Notes: generated by a model from the letters alone, not told the origin. DNA of 64,000 nucleotides from Bradyrhizobium sp. CCBAU 51627 (GCF_028128765.1 NZ_LBJG01000023.1:496001-560000), one strand, 5' to 3'. Positions 26,504-36,296 are shown, counted from the stretch's first letter. Numbers and translations are program-made.

Positions 26504-27510
26504 TGGCGCACAAATCCGATCTCGTGCTCGACGTGAAGAACCTGAAGACGGTGTTCTTCACCAATTCGGGGCTCTTCAAGGCGGTTGACGACGTTTCCTT
26601 CACCGTGAAACGCGGCGAGACGCTCGCGATCGTCGGCGAATCCGGCTGCGGCAAGAGCGTCACCGCGCTGTCCCTGATGCGGCTGGTGCCAGATCCGCCC
26701 GGGCGTATCGTCGGCGGCTCGGTCTCGCTCGAAGGCACCGACCTGCTGGCGCTGGACGAAGCTGACATGCGCAAGGTCAGAGGCAACCGCATCTCCATGA
26801 TCTTCCAGGAGCCGATGACCTCGCTCAATCCGGTGATGCGGATCGGCGACCAGATCGTCGAGGCAGTGCGTCTGCACCGAGACATGTCGGCCAAGGAGGC
26901 CCACAACATCGCTGTCGAGATGCTGCGGCTGGTGCGCATCCCAGAGCCGGCGCGGCGTGCGCGCGACTACCCGCACCAGCTCTCCGGCGGCATGCGCCAG
27001 CGCGCGATGATCGCGATGGCGCTGGCCTGCCGGCCGGCGCTGCTGATCGCGGACGAGCCGACCACCGCGCTCGATGTCACCATCCAGGCGCAGATCCTGG
27101 CGCTGATCCTCGATCTCCAGAAGGAGCTCGGCACCGGGCTTGTGCTGATCACGCACGATCTCGGCGTCGTCGCGCAGACTGCGCAGCGCGTGATCGTGAT
27201 GTATGCGGGGCGCAAGGTCGAGGAAGCCAGCGTCGAAGCGTTGTTCGCCGCTCCCAAGCATCCCTATACGCGCGGGCTGATGGCCTCGATCCCGGCAGTG
27301 CCTGCGCCGGGCGTCGCCGCACAGGAGCGCTTGAACGAGATCCCCGGCACCGTGCCGTCGCTGGTGCGGCTGCCGAAGGGCTGCGCCTTCGCGCCGCGCT
27401 GCAAGCTCGCGGTGAAGCGCTGCGAGGCGGAATATCCGCCGCTGACCGACTGGGGCGGCGGCCATCTCGCCGCCTGCTGGCGCGCGGCCGAAGTCGCGGA
27501 GGTGGCATGA
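26503..27510 (+). CDS. ABC transporter ATPase, DppD/OppD type
   Basis: A 335-residue ATPase starting at ATG 26503 (overlap TGATG). Walker [10 protein letters not shown]-loop [13 protein letters not shown], signature LSGGMRQR, Walker [14 protein letters not shown] and switch ITHDLG are all intact. The C-terminal oligopeptide-transporter extension includes [20 protein letters not shown], whose cysteines usually bind an iron-sulfur cluster in this family. It is coupled by a four-base overlap to the DppF-like gene. Confidence 0.96.
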   Translation: MAHKSDLVLDVKNLKTVFFTNSGLFKAVDDVSFTVKRGETLAIVGESGCGKSVTALSLMRLVPDPPGRIVGGSVSLEGTDLLALDEADMRKVRGNRISMIFQEPMTSLNPVMRIGDQIVEAVRLHRDMSAKEAHNIAVEMLRLVRIPEPARRARDYPHQLSGGMRQRAMIAMALACRPALLIADEPTTALDVTIQAQILALILDLQKELGTGLVLITHDLGVVAQTAQRVIVMYAGRKVEEASVEALFAAPKHPYTRGLMASIPAVPAPGVAAQERLNEIPGTVPSLVRLPKGCAFAPRCKLAVKRCEAEYPPLTDWGGGHLAACWRAAEVAEVA

Positions 27511-28493
27511 CCAAGGCGCTGCTCGACGTCACCGACCTCAAGAAGCATTATCCGCTGCGTGCCGGTGTGCTGCGCCGGCAAGTCGGCACCGTGCATTCGG
27601 TTGATGGCGTCTCGTTTTCGCTTGCCGCGGGCGAGACGCTCGGCCTGGTCGGTGAATCCGGCTGCGGCAAGTCGACGGTGGCGCGGAGCGTGCTGCGGCT
27701 GGTCGAGCCGACCTCGGGGCAGATTCGTCTTGACGGTGAGGACATCACGCATCTCTCCAAGACGGCGCTGCGCCCACACCGCCGCGCGATGCAGATCGTG
27801 TTTCAGGATCCGTTCGCTTCGCTCAATCCGCGCATGACCGCCGGCGACATCGTCGGCGAACCGATCGCGGTCCATGGTCTTGCCGCCGGCAAGGCACTGG
27901 AGGCGCGCGTCGCAAAGTTGTTCGAGCAGGTGGGCCTGCGGCCCGACCAGATGGGAAATTTCCCGCATCAATTCTCCGGCGGCCAGCGCCAGCGCATCTG
28001 CATCGCGCGGGCGCTCGCACTGGAGCCGCGGCTGATCGTCTGCGACGAGCCGGTCTCCGCGCTCGACGTCTCGATCCAGGCGCAGGTGATCAATCTTTTG
28101 ATCGACCTGCAGCGACAGCACGGCTTCTCCTACCTCTTCATCGCGCATGACCTTGCCGTGGTCGCCCATATCAGCCACCGCGTGGCCGTGATGTATCTCG
28201 GCCGCATCGTCGAGATCGCCGACAAGGACGAGCTGTTCCGCAATCCCAGGCATCCCTACACCCAGGCGCTGCTCGCCTCCGTTCCGATCGCCAACCCGCT
28301 CGCCAAGAAGCTCGCGCCGCTGGTTGACGGCGACGTGCCGAGCCCCGTCAATCCGCCGCCCGGCTGCGCGTTTCACACCCGCTGCCGGTTTGCGATGGAG
28401 CGATGCAGGACGGAGCGGCCGGCGCTGCTGGATGCGGGCGGCGGGCACCGGGTGGCGTGCCTGCTCAATGAGGGGACGGGGCGGAGCAATTGA
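27507..28493 (+). CDS. ABC transporter ATPase, DppF/OppF type
   Basis: A 328-residue ATPase beginning within the previous stop codon (ATGA). Walker [11 protein letters not shown]-loop [15 protein letters not shown], signature [15 protein letters not shown], Walker [14 protein letters not shown], switch IAHDL, and the C-terminal [19 protein letters not shown] cysteine motif. It heterodimerises with the DppD-like subunit. It is the last gene of the importer operon; a degenerate palindromic element lies after it, and the carboxylase gene is convergent. Confidence 0.96.
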   Translation: MTKALLDVTDLKKHYPLRAGVLRRQVGTVHSVDGVSFSLAAGETLGLVGESGCGKSTVARSVLRLVEPTSGQIRLDGEDITHLSKTALRPHRRAMQIVFQDPFASLNPRMTAGDIVGEPIAVHGLAAGKALEARVAKLFEQVGLRPDQMGNFPHQFSGGQRQRICIARALALEPRLIVCDEPVSALDVSIQAQVINLLIDLQRQHGFSYLFIAHDLAVVAHISHRVAVMYLGRIVEIADKDELFRNPRHPYTQALLASVPIANPLAKKLAPLVDGDVPSPVNPPPGCAFHTRCRFAMERCRTERPALLDAGGGHRVACLLNEGTGRSN

Positions 28494-28502
28494 CCCAGGT
28501 CT

Positions 28503-28587
28503 CGTGTCCTCGCGAAGGCGGGGACCCAGAGCCGCTTGTGTGCTGGGAGACATGGGTCCGGCTCGCGCTTCGCGCGTCCGGGACACG
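28503..28587. repeat. Degenerate palindromic element between convergent genes
   Basis: Outer arms CGTGTCC and GGACACG, with inner GGACCCAG/CTGGGAGACATGGGTCC similarity and a GCGCTTCGCGC hairpin. It is a diverged member of the repeat family at 2873, 7595 and 22676, located between the importer and carboxylase operons. Confidence 0.65.
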
Positions 28588-28590
28588 GGG

Positions 28591-30564
28591 CTATGCTTCA
28601 ATCTCCACTACAATCCGTCCCGTCGTGACCTGCTCGCCCTCGGCGACATCGATCGCGGCGACCACGCCGTCGACGCCGGCCTTGTGGACGTGCTCCATCT
28701 TCATCGCCTCCAGCGTCAGCACCGGCTGTCCCGCAGTGACGCGCTCGCCCGGTTTGACCAGGACGGCAACGACGCGGCCGTTCATGGCGGCGCGGACCTT
28801 GCCGTCGCCGCCGTTGCTTGCGGCGGCCTTCGGCGCGGCCAGGGTGAGATCGGTGATCGCGAGCGGGACGCCGCGATGCTGGAGATGGAGCCGATCGCCG
28901 TCGCGCAAGAATCTTGCACTCTCCATCACACCGTCGTGGCGGAAACGGATGAAGTCGGGATCGAGCTGCTCAATCTCGAACTTTTCCCGGCAGCCGGACG
29001 CGGCAACGATGTAGCTGCCGTCACGCTGGCGCGTGACCTCGAGTTCTTGCGCGTGGCCTGCGATCTCGATCTTCACGGGCAGCGGGAACGTTGCCGACAG
29101 GCTCCGGCCGCTCCGCCATGCCGGTGCACGCGGGTTGGTGACGTAGAGCAGCAGGCCCGCGAGCGCCGTGTCGAATACTATATTCGCCGGCGGCGCCAGG
29201 AGTTCATCGCGATGCGCGCCAATGAAGGCCGTGGTCGCCTCACCCCTGGCAAGGCCGGGATGACGCAGGCACGACATCAGGAACGCCTGGTTGGTGGTCA
29301 CGCCAAGCGCGGTCAGTTGTTCCAGCCCGACGATCAGCTTTCCCCTCGCCTCCTCGCGCGTGGCGCCATGGCTGATCACCTTGGCGATCATCGAATCATA
29401 GAAAGGCGGGATCTCGATGCCCGATTGCAGCGCGTGCTCGACGCGAACGCCCTCAGGCACCTGCCAGCGCGCCATGCGGCCGGACTGCGGCATGAAATCC
29501 CGCGCGGCATCTTCCGAGCACAGCCGCACCTCGATGGCGTGGCCGGAGGATTTGATATCCTGCTGCTTCACTGGCAGCGGCTCACCGCGCGCGACGCGCA
29601 GCTGCAGCTCGACGAGATCGAGCCCGGTGATCGCTTCGGTGACGGGATGCTCGACCTGGAGACGGGTGTTCATCTCCATGAAGTAGAACTCGCCGCTGGC
29701 ATCGAGCAGGAACTCCAGCGTCCCGGCGCCCTCATAGCGCAGCGCCTTCACAGCAGCGACCGCGACCTCACCCATCTTCGCGCGCAGCCCCGGCGTGACC
29801 GCGGGCGACGGCGCCTCCTCGATCAGCTTCTGGTGCCGCCGCTGCACCGAACAGTCCCGCTCGCCGAGATGAATGGCGTTGCCGTAGCTGTCGCCGAACA
29901 CCTGGATCTCGATGTGGCGGGGATTCTGGATCGCGCGCTCGAGAATGACTGTGGGATCGCCGAACGCCGCCTTCGCCTCCGACCGCGCGCTCCGCAATGC
30001 ATCCGGGAAAGCTGCCGCGTCAGTGACCAGTCGCATGCCGCGACCGCCACCGCCCGCGACGGCCTTGATCATGACAGGGAAGCCGATCTTTATGGCTTCC
30101 GCGAGCATGATCTCGTCGCCCTGATCCGTGCCCTGGTAGCCGGGCACGACAGGGACACCGGCCTTCTTCATGATCTCCTTGGCGCCGGCCTTGTTGCCCA
30201 TCGCCTCGATCGCCTGCGGCGACGGACCAATGAAGACGAGACCGGCATCCCTGCAGGCCTGCGCGAAATCCTCGTTCTCGGCGAGGAAGCCGTAGCCGGG
30301 ATGCACGGCGTCCGCGCCGCTCGCCCTGGCCGCGGCAATAATCGCGGGAATGTTGAGATAGGATTGCGCCGGCAAGGCTTCGCCGATCCGCACGGCCTGA
30401 TCTGCCTGCCTGACGTGGAGCGCGTCGCGATCGGCATCCGAATAGACCGCGACGACGCCCAGGCCGAGCTGTCGCGCGCTGCGCATCACGCGCAGTGCGA
30501 TCTCGCCGCGATTGGCGACGAGGAGCTTGAAGAACGGCCGGTGCTGCGCTGATCCGTTCCTCAT
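28591..30564 (-). CDS. Acyl-CoA carboxylase alpha subunit (biotin carboxylase + biotin carrier)
   Basis: A 657-residue subunit. Residues 12-460 are biotin carboxylase: LLVANRGEIALRVMRSA, HPGYGFLAENEDFA, the ATP-grasp glycine loop AGGGGRGMR, HIEIQVFGDSYGN, ERDCSVQRRHQKLIEEAPS and EMNTRLQVEHPVTE. A linker domain follows, and the C-terminal biotinyl domain has the biotinylation motif EAMKMEHVHKAG (about 620). This composition fits methylcrotonyl-, propionyl- or geranyl-CoA carboxylase alpha subunits, not housekeeping AccC. The start overlaps the stop of the carboxyltransferase gene (ATGA). Which acyl-CoA is carboxylated is not decided by sequence. Confidence 0.94.
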   Translation of the reverse strand: MRNGSAQHRPFFKLLVANRGEIALRVMRSARQLGLGVVAVYSDADRDALHVRQADQAVRIGEALPAQSYLNIPAIIAAARASGADAVHPGYGFLAENEDFAQACRDAGLVFIGPSPQAIEAMGNKAGAKEIMKKAGVPVVPGYQGTDQGDEIMLAEAIKIGFPVMIKAVAGGGGRGMRLVTDAAAFPDALRSARSEAKAAFGDPTVILERAIQNPRHIEIQVFGDSYGNAIHLGERDCSVQRRHQKLIEEAPSPAVTPGLRAKMGEVAVAAVKALRYEGAGTLEFLLDASGEFYFMEMNTRLQVEHPVTEAITGLDLVELQLRVARGEPLPVKQQDIKSSGHAIEVRLCSEDAARDFMPQSGRMARWQVPEGVRVEHALQSGIEIPPFYDSMIAKVISHGATREEARGKLIVGLEQLTALGVTTNQAFLMSCLRHPGLARGEATTAFIGAHRDELLAPPANIVFDTALAGLLLYVTNPRAPAWRSGRSLSATFPLPVKIEIAGHAQELEVTRQRDGSYIVAASGCREKFEIEQLDPDFIRFRHDGVMESARFLRDGDRLHLQHRGVPLAITDLTLAAPKAAASNGGDGKVRAAMNGRVVAVLVKPGERVTAGQPVLTLEAMKMEHVHKAGVDGVVAAIDVAEGEQVTTGRIVVEIEA

Positions 30565-32177
30565 GGGCGGGCCACCGAAAACTGCATGCGCTGAGGTGTG
30601 CGCGCATCGCCCTCACGGCAGATCGCGAGCACCTCGGACAGCACCGCGCGGGTATCGCGCGGATCGATCACGCCGTCGTCGAGCACGCGCGCGCTGGTCG
30701 AGAACACGTCCATCTGGCCGTCGAATACGCCGATGATCTCAGCCTTCATCGCATCGAGCTTTTCCCGTTCAACCGGCTTGCCGCGGCGGGCGGCAGCAGC
30801 TTCGGTCACGATCGCCATGGTCTCGGCGGCCTGCTCGCCGCCCATCACCGCGGTCTTGGCGTTGGGCCAGGAGAAGCAGAAGCGCGGATGGAAGCCTCGG
30901 CCGCACATGCCGTAATTGCCGGCGCCGAACGAGGCGCCGCAATAGATGGTGATCTGCGGCACCGTCGCCGAGGTCACCGCCTGGATCATCTTGGAGCCGT
31001 GCTTGATCATGCCGGCTTCTTCATAGGCCTTGCCGACCATGTAGCCGGTGGTGTTGTTGAGATAGAGGATCGGCGTCCGGGTCTGGCAGCAGGCCTGGAT
31101 GAAATGCGTCGCCTTGTTGGCACCGGCGGGATCGAGCGGCCCGTTGTTGGTGATGATGCCGATCGCCTGCCCCTCGATGCGGGCGTGCCCGCAAGCGGTG
31201 GCCGGGCCGTAATCCGGCGCCATTTCGGTGAAATCGGAGTCGTCGACGATGCGCGCGATCACCTGCTTCATGTCCACGGGGCGCTTGTGGTCCATCGGCA
31301 TGATGCCGAGCAGCTCGTCCTGATCGTAGCGCGGTGGCTTGAAGTCCGACGACGTCCGGCCCGGCCGCTCCCATTCCAGCGCAGCCATGATCTCACGCGC
31401 GATCCGCAACGCGTCGCGATCGTCCTCGGCGAGATAATCGCCGAGGCCGGAGATCTGCGTGTGCATCTCGGCGCCGCCGAGCTCTTCCTCGGTCGCGATC
31501 TCGCCGGTCGCGGCCTTCAGCAGCGGCGGACCGGCGAGGAAGGCGCGGGTGCGGCCGCGCACCATGACGATATAGTCCGAGAGACCGGTCTGGTAGGCGC
31601 CGCCCGCGGTGGAGGAGCCGTGCGTGACGGTGACAACAGGCAGGCCCGCCGCCGACAGGCGCGCGAGATTGCGAAAGATGTTGCCGCCGCGGACGAAATC
31701 CTCGACGCGGTAGCGCAGGAGATTGGCGCCGGCGCTTTCGACGAGCTGGACATAAGGCAGCTTGTTCTCCAGCGCGAGCTCCTGCACGCGCAGCGTCTTG
31801 TCGAGGCCGAAGGGCTGCAGCGCGCCGGCATCAATGCCGGAATCGCTGGCGCTGACCATGCAGCGGATGCCCGAGACGAAACCAATACCGGCGATGACGC
31901 CACCGCCGGGTACGCTCTTGCTGGCGTCGGGCACGTCGAACATGTAGCCGGCGAGCGTGGAGAGCTCGATGAAGGGTGCGCCGGGATCAAGCACCAGCGC
32001 GACGCGTTCGCGCGGCAGCAGCTGCCCGCGCTTGTGGAAACGATCCTTTGCCACGGCAGAAGCGGCACGCGTACGCTCTTCCAGCGCGCGCATGCGATTG
32101 ATCAAGCCAAGCATGCCGTCGCGGTTGGCGTGATAGGCGGCGCCGCCGGGGGAAATGATGTTTTCGAGTATGGACAT
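30561..32177 (-). CDS. Acyl-CoA carboxylase beta subunit (carboxyltransferase)
   Basis: A 538-residue carboxyltransferase of the MccB/PccB/AtuC class. It contains the N-terminal KRGQLLPRERVALVLDPGAPFIEL, the oxyanion segments SAGANLLRY and HGSSTAGGAYQTGLSD, and in the C-terminal half NTTGYMVGKAYEEAGMIKHGSKM and GASFGAGNYGMCGRGFHPRF, which bind biotin and CoA. It is transcribed first and coupled to the alpha subunit by a four-base overlap. Presence of two ACADs and a BKACE upstream on the same strand suggests catabolism of a branched or otherwise blocked acyl chain. Confidence 0.94.
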   Translation of the reverse strand: MSILENIISPGGAAYHANRDGMLGLINRMRALEERTRAASAVAKDRFHKRGQLLPRERVALVLDPGAPFIELSTLAGYMFDVPDASKSVPGGGVIAGIGFVSGIRCMVSASDSGIDAGALQPFGLDKTLRVQELALENKLPYVQLVESAGANLLRYRVEDFVRGGNIFRNLARLSAAGLPVVTVTHGSSTAGGAYQTGLSDYIVMVRGRTRAFLAGPPLLKAATGEIATEEELGGAEMHTQISGLGDYLAEDDRDALRIAREIMAALEWERPGRTSSDFKPPRYDQDELLGIMPMDHKRPVDMKQVIARIVDDSDFTEMAPDYGPATACGHARIEGQAIGIITNNGPLDPAGANKATHFIQACCQTRTPILYLNNTTGYMVGKAYEEAGMIKHGSKMIQAVTSATVPQITIYCGASFGAGNYGMCGRGFHPRFCFSWPNAKTAVMGGEQAAETMAIVTEAAAARRGKPVEREKLDAMKAEIIGVFDGQMDVFSTSARVLDDGVIDPRDTRAVLSEVLAICREGDARTPQRMQFSVARP

Positions 32178-32191
32178 GGCTCTATCCTACC

Positions 32192-32279
32192 CGTCATTGC
32201 GAGAAGCGAAGCTACGAAGCAGTCCAGAAATGTATCTGCCGAGACAGTCTGGATTGCTTCGCGTCGCTCGCAATGACGG
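32192..32279. repeat. 88-bp palindrome with perfect 12-base ends
   Basis: Ends CGTCATTGCGAG and CTCGCAATGACG are exact inverses; inside, GAAGC...AGTCCAGA matches TCTGGATTGCTTC imperfectly. It is the same family as 50498-50577. It separates the BKACE gene from the carboxylase operon on the minus strand. Confidence 0.85.
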
Positions 32280-32291
32280 CTGGGGCTACAT

Positions 32292-33158
32292 TCAGCGATT
32301 CGTCCCAAAGATCTTCCGCGCCTCGGCCGGGCTGGCGATCTCCCGCCCCGCGCGCCTTGCGCAGGCGGCGATGGCCTCGATCAGCTGCCCGTTCGAAGTC
32401 ACCTTCTTGCCGTCGGCGAGATAGAACGCGTCCTCGAGGCCGGTACGCAAGTGACCGCCGAGCTCGGCACAACGCTGGTGCAGCGGCCATATCTCTTCGC
32501 GGCCGATGGCCGTGACCTGCCAATGCGCTTCGGGGCGCTTCAGCTTGATCAGAATCGGCAGCAGCTCTGGATCGGCAGGCATGCCGGAGGCAACGCCCAT
32601 CACGAAGTTGTATTCAAGCGGCCCTTTGTACATGCCGACCTGGTGGTACATGCCGACGCAGCGGACGATGCCGACGTCGAAGCATTCGAACTCGGGGATA
32701 GTGCCGACCGCGTTCATGACGTCGAGATAATCCTTCACCTTCTCGACCGCGTTGTCGAACATCATCGGCGGCCAGGCCCAGGTGTTGTCGGCCTTGACCT
32801 TGAGATAGTTCAGCGAGCCGGCATTGCAGGCGGCGATCTCCGGCTTGGTCTCGCGGATGCAGTCGAGCGCGCCAGAATAGTTCGGCCCTGATACGCCCGA
32901 GGTGTGGTTGATGATGACGCCCGGGCAGGCTTCGCGGATCGCCTGCTGGATCTCCTTTGAGACTGCGACGTCCCAGGACGGCAGGTGGCCCTTGTCCGGC
33001 GCCTGCTGGCGCAGGTGGATATGCATGATGGACGCGCCGGCATCGAACGCAGCCTTGGCCTCGCGCGCCATCTGCTCGGGCGTCACGGGCACGTTGTGCT
33101 GCTTCGGGTCGGTGAGCACGCCGTTCAGCGCGCAGGTGATGACGGCCTTGTCGCTCAT
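32292..33158 (-). CDS. Beta-keto acid cleavage enzyme (BKACE; Kce-like)
   Basis: A 288-residue TIM-barrel enzyme of the 3-keto-5-aminohexanoate cleavage family. Zinc ligands are visible as SIMHIHLRQ (HxH, about 46-48) and the Glu in GHLRTGLEDAFYL (about 235-245). The start MSDKAVITCALNGVLTDP is the usual family N-terminus, so ATG 33158 is preferred over 33176. Family members condense a beta-keto acid with acetyl-CoA to give acetoacetate and a new acyl-CoA. Specificity depends on side-pocket residues I cannot model. It lies between the AraC regulator and the carboxylase genes on the same strand. Confidence 0.93.
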   Translation of the reverse strand: MSDKAVITCALNGVLTDPKQHNVPVTPEQMAREAKAAFDAGASIMHIHLRQQAPDKGHLPSWDVAVSKEIQQAIREACPGVIINHTSGVSGPNYSGALDCIRETKPEIAACNAGSLNYLKVKADNTWAWPPMMFDNAVEKVKDYLDVMNAVGTIPEFECFDVGIVRCVGMYHQVGMYKGPLEYNFVMGVASGMPADPELLPILIKLKRPEAHWQVTAIGREEIWPLHQRCAELGGHLRTGLEDAFYLADGKKVTSNGQLIEAIAACARRAGREIASPAEARKIFGTNR

Positions 33159-33389
33159 GCCCCAGATGTCTCGCACGTTGAGAATTCAACGCCTGCGATC
33201 ATGTGATGCGGGGCATGCGGCTTCTTGCGCGGAGAAGCTGGGAAAAACGACGAATTGTAGGCTGGGCATGGCGACTTGTCTGCCGTAGCTCGCAGCGCGA
33301 TGGCGGAAGCCTGCCCACCATCTTTGCCAATTCCGAGAGATGGTGGAGCACGGCGCAAGAGCGCCTTTGCCCACCTTGCGAGAGCGGCG

Positions 33390-34190
33390 CTAGCCCGCTT
33401 CCGCCATCCGCACCGTCTCGGTGCTGCGATAGATCGCAAGGTCGCGCGAGCCGACGAAGATCGCGCGCGGCTTCAATCCGTAGAAGCGACGGATCGAGTG
33501 GCTGAAATGGGTGGAATCGGGGTAGCCGATATCCTGCGCGAGATGGGCGAGGTTGAGGTCCTGATTGGCAAAGTGCAGCAGGTGCCGCGCGCGCTTCCAG
33601 GCGCGGAAGGAGCGGAACGAGATGCCGGTCTCTTCCTTGAACAAATGCAGGAAGCGCGAGGCGGAGAGGCCGGCTTCCGCAGCGCAGGTATCCGCCGTCA
33701 CCGGCTCGCCCGAGAAGCGCTCGATGCGGGCGACGGCGCGCGTGACGCGCGGGTCGAGCACGCGGCGCGGCAACGCCTCGCCAAAGCACATCTCGTCGAA
33801 CTCGGCCGTGGTGATATCGCCATAGCGACGCTGACGCAGCAGCGCGTAGGCGGCGAGGATTTTGCGGGCATAGGCCGCCCGATCGGGCCCCATCAGCCGC
33901 TGGGCCAAGTCTTGCAGCACGCCGTCCGCCATGCTTTCCGGCTCGAGCGTCACGCTAATGGCGGTGCGATAATCACTGGCAATGGAATGCCGCTGGTTCG
34001 GCATGGTGACGAACAATTCGGCGGAGGCGAGAACGTCGTCGATGGTCAGATGCAGGCTGCCTTTCACCGCGACGTAGACGTGGCAGCAGCCCGGGGTCCG
34101 CTTGCGGGGGCGGCCAAGCAGGCCGGCATAGAAGACCCGCTCTGGTGTGATCAGCATCAGATGGTCGGATTCGCGACCGTGATATTCCAT
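33390..34190 (-). CDS. AraC-family transcriptional regulator
   Basis: A 266-residue regulator. Residues 1-150 form a cupin-like sensing domain (KGSLHLTIDD, PNQRHSI). Residues 165-262 are a double HTH: TADTCAAEAGLSASRFLHLFKEETG for the first helix-turn-helix and LAHLAQDIGYPDSTHFSHSIRRFYGLKP for the second. A strong GAGGAGG precedes the start. It lies between the BKACE and GST genes on the same strand, so it is the natural candidate to control this catabolic cluster, probably as an activator responding to a pathway compound. The inducer is unknown. Confidence 0.92.
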   Translation of the reverse strand: MEYHGRESDHLMLITPERVFYAGLLGRPRKRTPGCCHVYVAVKGSLHLTIDDVLASAELFVTMPNQRHSIASDYRTAISVTLEPESMADGVLQDLAQRLMGPDRAAYARKILAAYALLRQRRYGDITTAEFDEMCFGEALPRRVLDPRVTRAVARIERFSGEPVTADTCAAEAGLSASRFLHLFKEETGISFRSFRAWKRARHLLHFANQDLNLAHLAQDIGYPDSTHFSHSIRRFYGLKPRAIFVGSRDLAIYRSTETVRMAEAG

Positions 34191-34365
34191 TGGGCTCCTC
34201 CTCGCGCGGCTCTCTGGCCACTGCGGATGGGGCTCACCTTAGCGGAAATTTGGGCGCTGTCACGACGAGGTAGCGCTGTCATCGCGCGCAAAAGACTACC
34301 GTCCGGGAGGCCCGATGAGCCGCGCCCGGAACCGCGATCAGACCATCATCCCATCCTGCGGAATG

Positions 34366-35022
34366 CTACGCCCTCACGCGTGGCGCAACATTCTGCTCGA
34401 CGCCGGCCTTCTGCTCCGCCGCAACCGCGCGCTTGAAGCCGTCGCGCTGCTGCAAGCGTGCCCAATAGGCCGCGACATTCGGCCCAAAATCCTTGGCGAG
34501 ACCGATATTGTCGGCGAGACGCAGCGCGTAACCGATGACAATGTCGGCGGCGGTGAAGCGGCCGGCGCACAAGGTTGCGGCATTGGCGGTCGCTGCCTCG
34601 ACGGCGCGCAGCCGTCCCAAGAACCATTTGGCGTAGTCGGTGGCCACCTGCGGGTTGCGGCGCTCCTCCGGTTCGAGCTGGGTGTAGCGGAGCACCAGCG
34701 TTTGCGGGAAGGTTAACGTGGCGTCGCTGAAATACATCCAGTTCAGGAAAGCGCCATAGGCGGGATCTTCCGGGCCGACCATCAGCGGCGTCGGGCCGTA
34801 GACGACGCCGAGGTAATGGCAGATGCCTGAGGACTCCGTCATCCTGGTCTCGCCGTCGACCATGAACGGAATTGTGCCCAAAGGATTGAGCGCGAGATAC
34901 TCCTTGGCGAAGACGCGCGGCGGGAACGGCAGCATCTTCAGCTCATAAAGCAGCCCCATCTCCTCCAGCATCCAGAGCGGGCGGAACGAGCGCGCGGCGT
35001 CGCAATGGTAGAGCGTGATCAT
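34366..35022 (-). CDS. Glutathione S-transferase-like protein
   Basis: A 218-residue protein with an N-terminal thioredoxin-like domain (MITLYHCDAARSFRPLWMLEE; NPLGTIPFMVDGETRMTESSGIC, where the cis-Pro and the ES pair bind glutathione) and an all-helical C-terminal domain with FTAADIVIGYALRLAD. Its ATG overlaps the stop of the acyl-CoA dehydrogenase gene by four bases, so it is cotranscribed with it. Being embedded in an acyl-CoA cluster suggests either glutathione-dependent isomerisation or dehalogenation, or removal of a reactive enoyl intermediate; both are inference. Confidence 0.9.
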   Translation of the reverse strand: MITLYHCDAARSFRPLWMLEEMGLLYELKMLPFPPRVFAKEYLALNPLGTIPFMVDGETRMTESSGICHYLGVVYGPTPLMVGPEDPAYGAFLNWMYFSDATLTFPQTLVLRYTQLEPEERRNPQVATDYAKWFLGRLRAVEAATANAATLCAGRFTAADIVIGYALRLADNIGLAKDFGPNVAAYWARLQQRDGFKRAVAAEQKAGVEQNVAPRVRA

Positions 35023-36185
35023 GAGGCGTTTCCCTTACTACCCGGCAGCGTGCCCATCATCTTGCACAGGACCATCAGCATGACCTCGTCGGCGCCACCG
35101 CCGATCGAGGTCAGACGGCTGTCGCGATAGGCGCGGCTGACCGGCGTCTCGTTGGTAAAGCCCATTCCGCCCCAATATTGCAAGCAGGCGTCGGTGAGCT
35201 CGCGGCCGAGCCGGCCGGCCTTCAGCTTGGCCATGGTCGCAAGCTTCGTCACATCCTCGCCGGCAACCAGCTGCTCGGCGGCGCGATAGATCAGTGCGCG
35301 CAACAGCTCGACTTCGGTCTGCATCTCCGCGAGCTTGAAGTGCACGACCTGGTTGTCGAGGATGCTATGGCCGAACGCCTTGCGGTTGCGGGTGTATTCG
35401 ATGGTCTCGTTGATGATGTATTCGTGCGCCTTGAGGCAGGCCGCTGCGCCCCAGAGCCGTTCCTCCTGGAACTGGATCATCTGGTAGGTGAAGCCCTTGC
35501 CCTCCTCGCCGATCCGGTTGCGCTTGGGCACGCGAACATTGTCGAAGAAGATCTGCGCCGTATCCGACGAGCGCATGCCCATTTTGTCGAGCTTGCGGGC
35601 AACGGTGACGCCCTTGCTCTTCATGGGCACGCAGATCAGCGATTTGTTGCGGTGAACAGGCCCATCGCCGGTGTTGGCCAGCAGGCAGATCCAATCGGCT
35701 TGGGTGCCGTTGGTGATCCACATCTTGCCCCCGGTGATGAGATAATCATCGCCGTCGGAGCGAGCATTGGTTTTGATCGAGGCAACATCGGAGCCCGCAC
35801 CGGGCTCGGAGACGCCGATGCAGGCGACAAAGTCGCCTGATATCGACGGCGCCAGAAACTCGCGCCGCACCTCGTCCGAGCCGAATCGCGCCAGCGCCGG
35901 CGTCGCCATATCGGTCTGCACGCCGATCGCCATCGGCACGCCGCCGCAGGTGATGGCCCCCAACTCCTCCGCCATCATCAGCGCATAGGAATAGTCGAGA
36001 CCGCAGCCGCCGAACTCGACCGGCTTGTTCAGCCCGAGGAAGCCAAGGCGGCCCATCTTCTTGAACAGCTCATGCGCCGGGAAGATGTCGGCCTTCTCCC
36101 ATTCATCGACGTTGGGATTGATCTCGTTCGCGATGAATTTTTGCAAGGAGCGGCGGATCTCGTCGTGGTCGGCGGTGAATAGCAT
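35019..36185 (-). CDS. Acyl-CoA dehydrogenase (AtuD-like)
   Basis: A 388-residue flavoprotein. FAD/substrate segments are CIGVSEPGAGSDVASIKT and GGKMWITNGTQADW, then RKAFGHSILDNQVVHFKLAEM and the late QYWGGMGFTNETPVSRAYRDSR. The Glu in that last motif aligns with the MCAD-type catalytic base. The opening FTADHDEIRRSLQKFIANEINP and the ending VLCKMMGTLPG remind me of the citronellyl-CoA dehydrogenase AtuD, but that is a resemblance from memory, not an alignment. It lies second in a minus-strand run of ACAD, ACAD and GST genes. Confidence 0.93.
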   Translation of the reverse strand: MLFTADHDEIRRSLQKFIANEINPNVDEWEKADIFPAHELFKKMGRLGFLGLNKPVEFGGCGLDYSYALMMAEELGAITCGGVPMAIGVQTDMATPALARFGSDEVRREFLAPSISGDFVACIGVSEPGAGSDVASIKTNARSDGDDYLITGGKMWITNGTQADWICLLANTGDGPVHRNKSLICVPMKSKGVTVARKLDKMGMRSSDTAQIFFDNVRVPKRNRIGEEGKGFTYQMIQFQEERLWGAAACLKAHEYIINETIEYTRNRKAFGHSILDNQVVHFKLAEMQTEVELLRALIYRAAEQLVAGEDVTKLATMAKLKAGRLGRELTDACLQYWGGMGFTNETPVSRAYRDSRLTSIGGGADEVMLMVLCKMMGTLPGSKGNAS

Positions 36186-36222
36186 TTTTGTCAGCTCAAC
36201 TCTCGGTATCTCTCATGCGCTC

Positions 36223-36285
36223 GTCATGGCCGGGCTTGTCCCGGCCATCCACGCCTTCGTCACGCGGCAGAAGAACGTGGATGAC
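36223..36285. repeat. Palindromic element between two ACAD genes
   Basis: GTCATGGCCGGG and CCCGGCCAT form the first hairpin; ATCCACG...CGTGGATGAC forms outer arms. It shares its first hairpin with 61911-61939. It interrupts the run between the two acyl-CoA dehydrogenase genes, so readthrough may be reduced there. Confidence 0.75.
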
Positions 36286-36296
36286 GGAGAACGCGG

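Noticed and set aside
28591..36185. Naming the cluster atu (acyclic terpene utilisation)
   Set aside because: The carboxylase and one ACAD resemble AtuC/F and AtuD, but a hydratase, AtuE-like order and the other atu genes are missing, and the subfamily cannot be fixed by eye.
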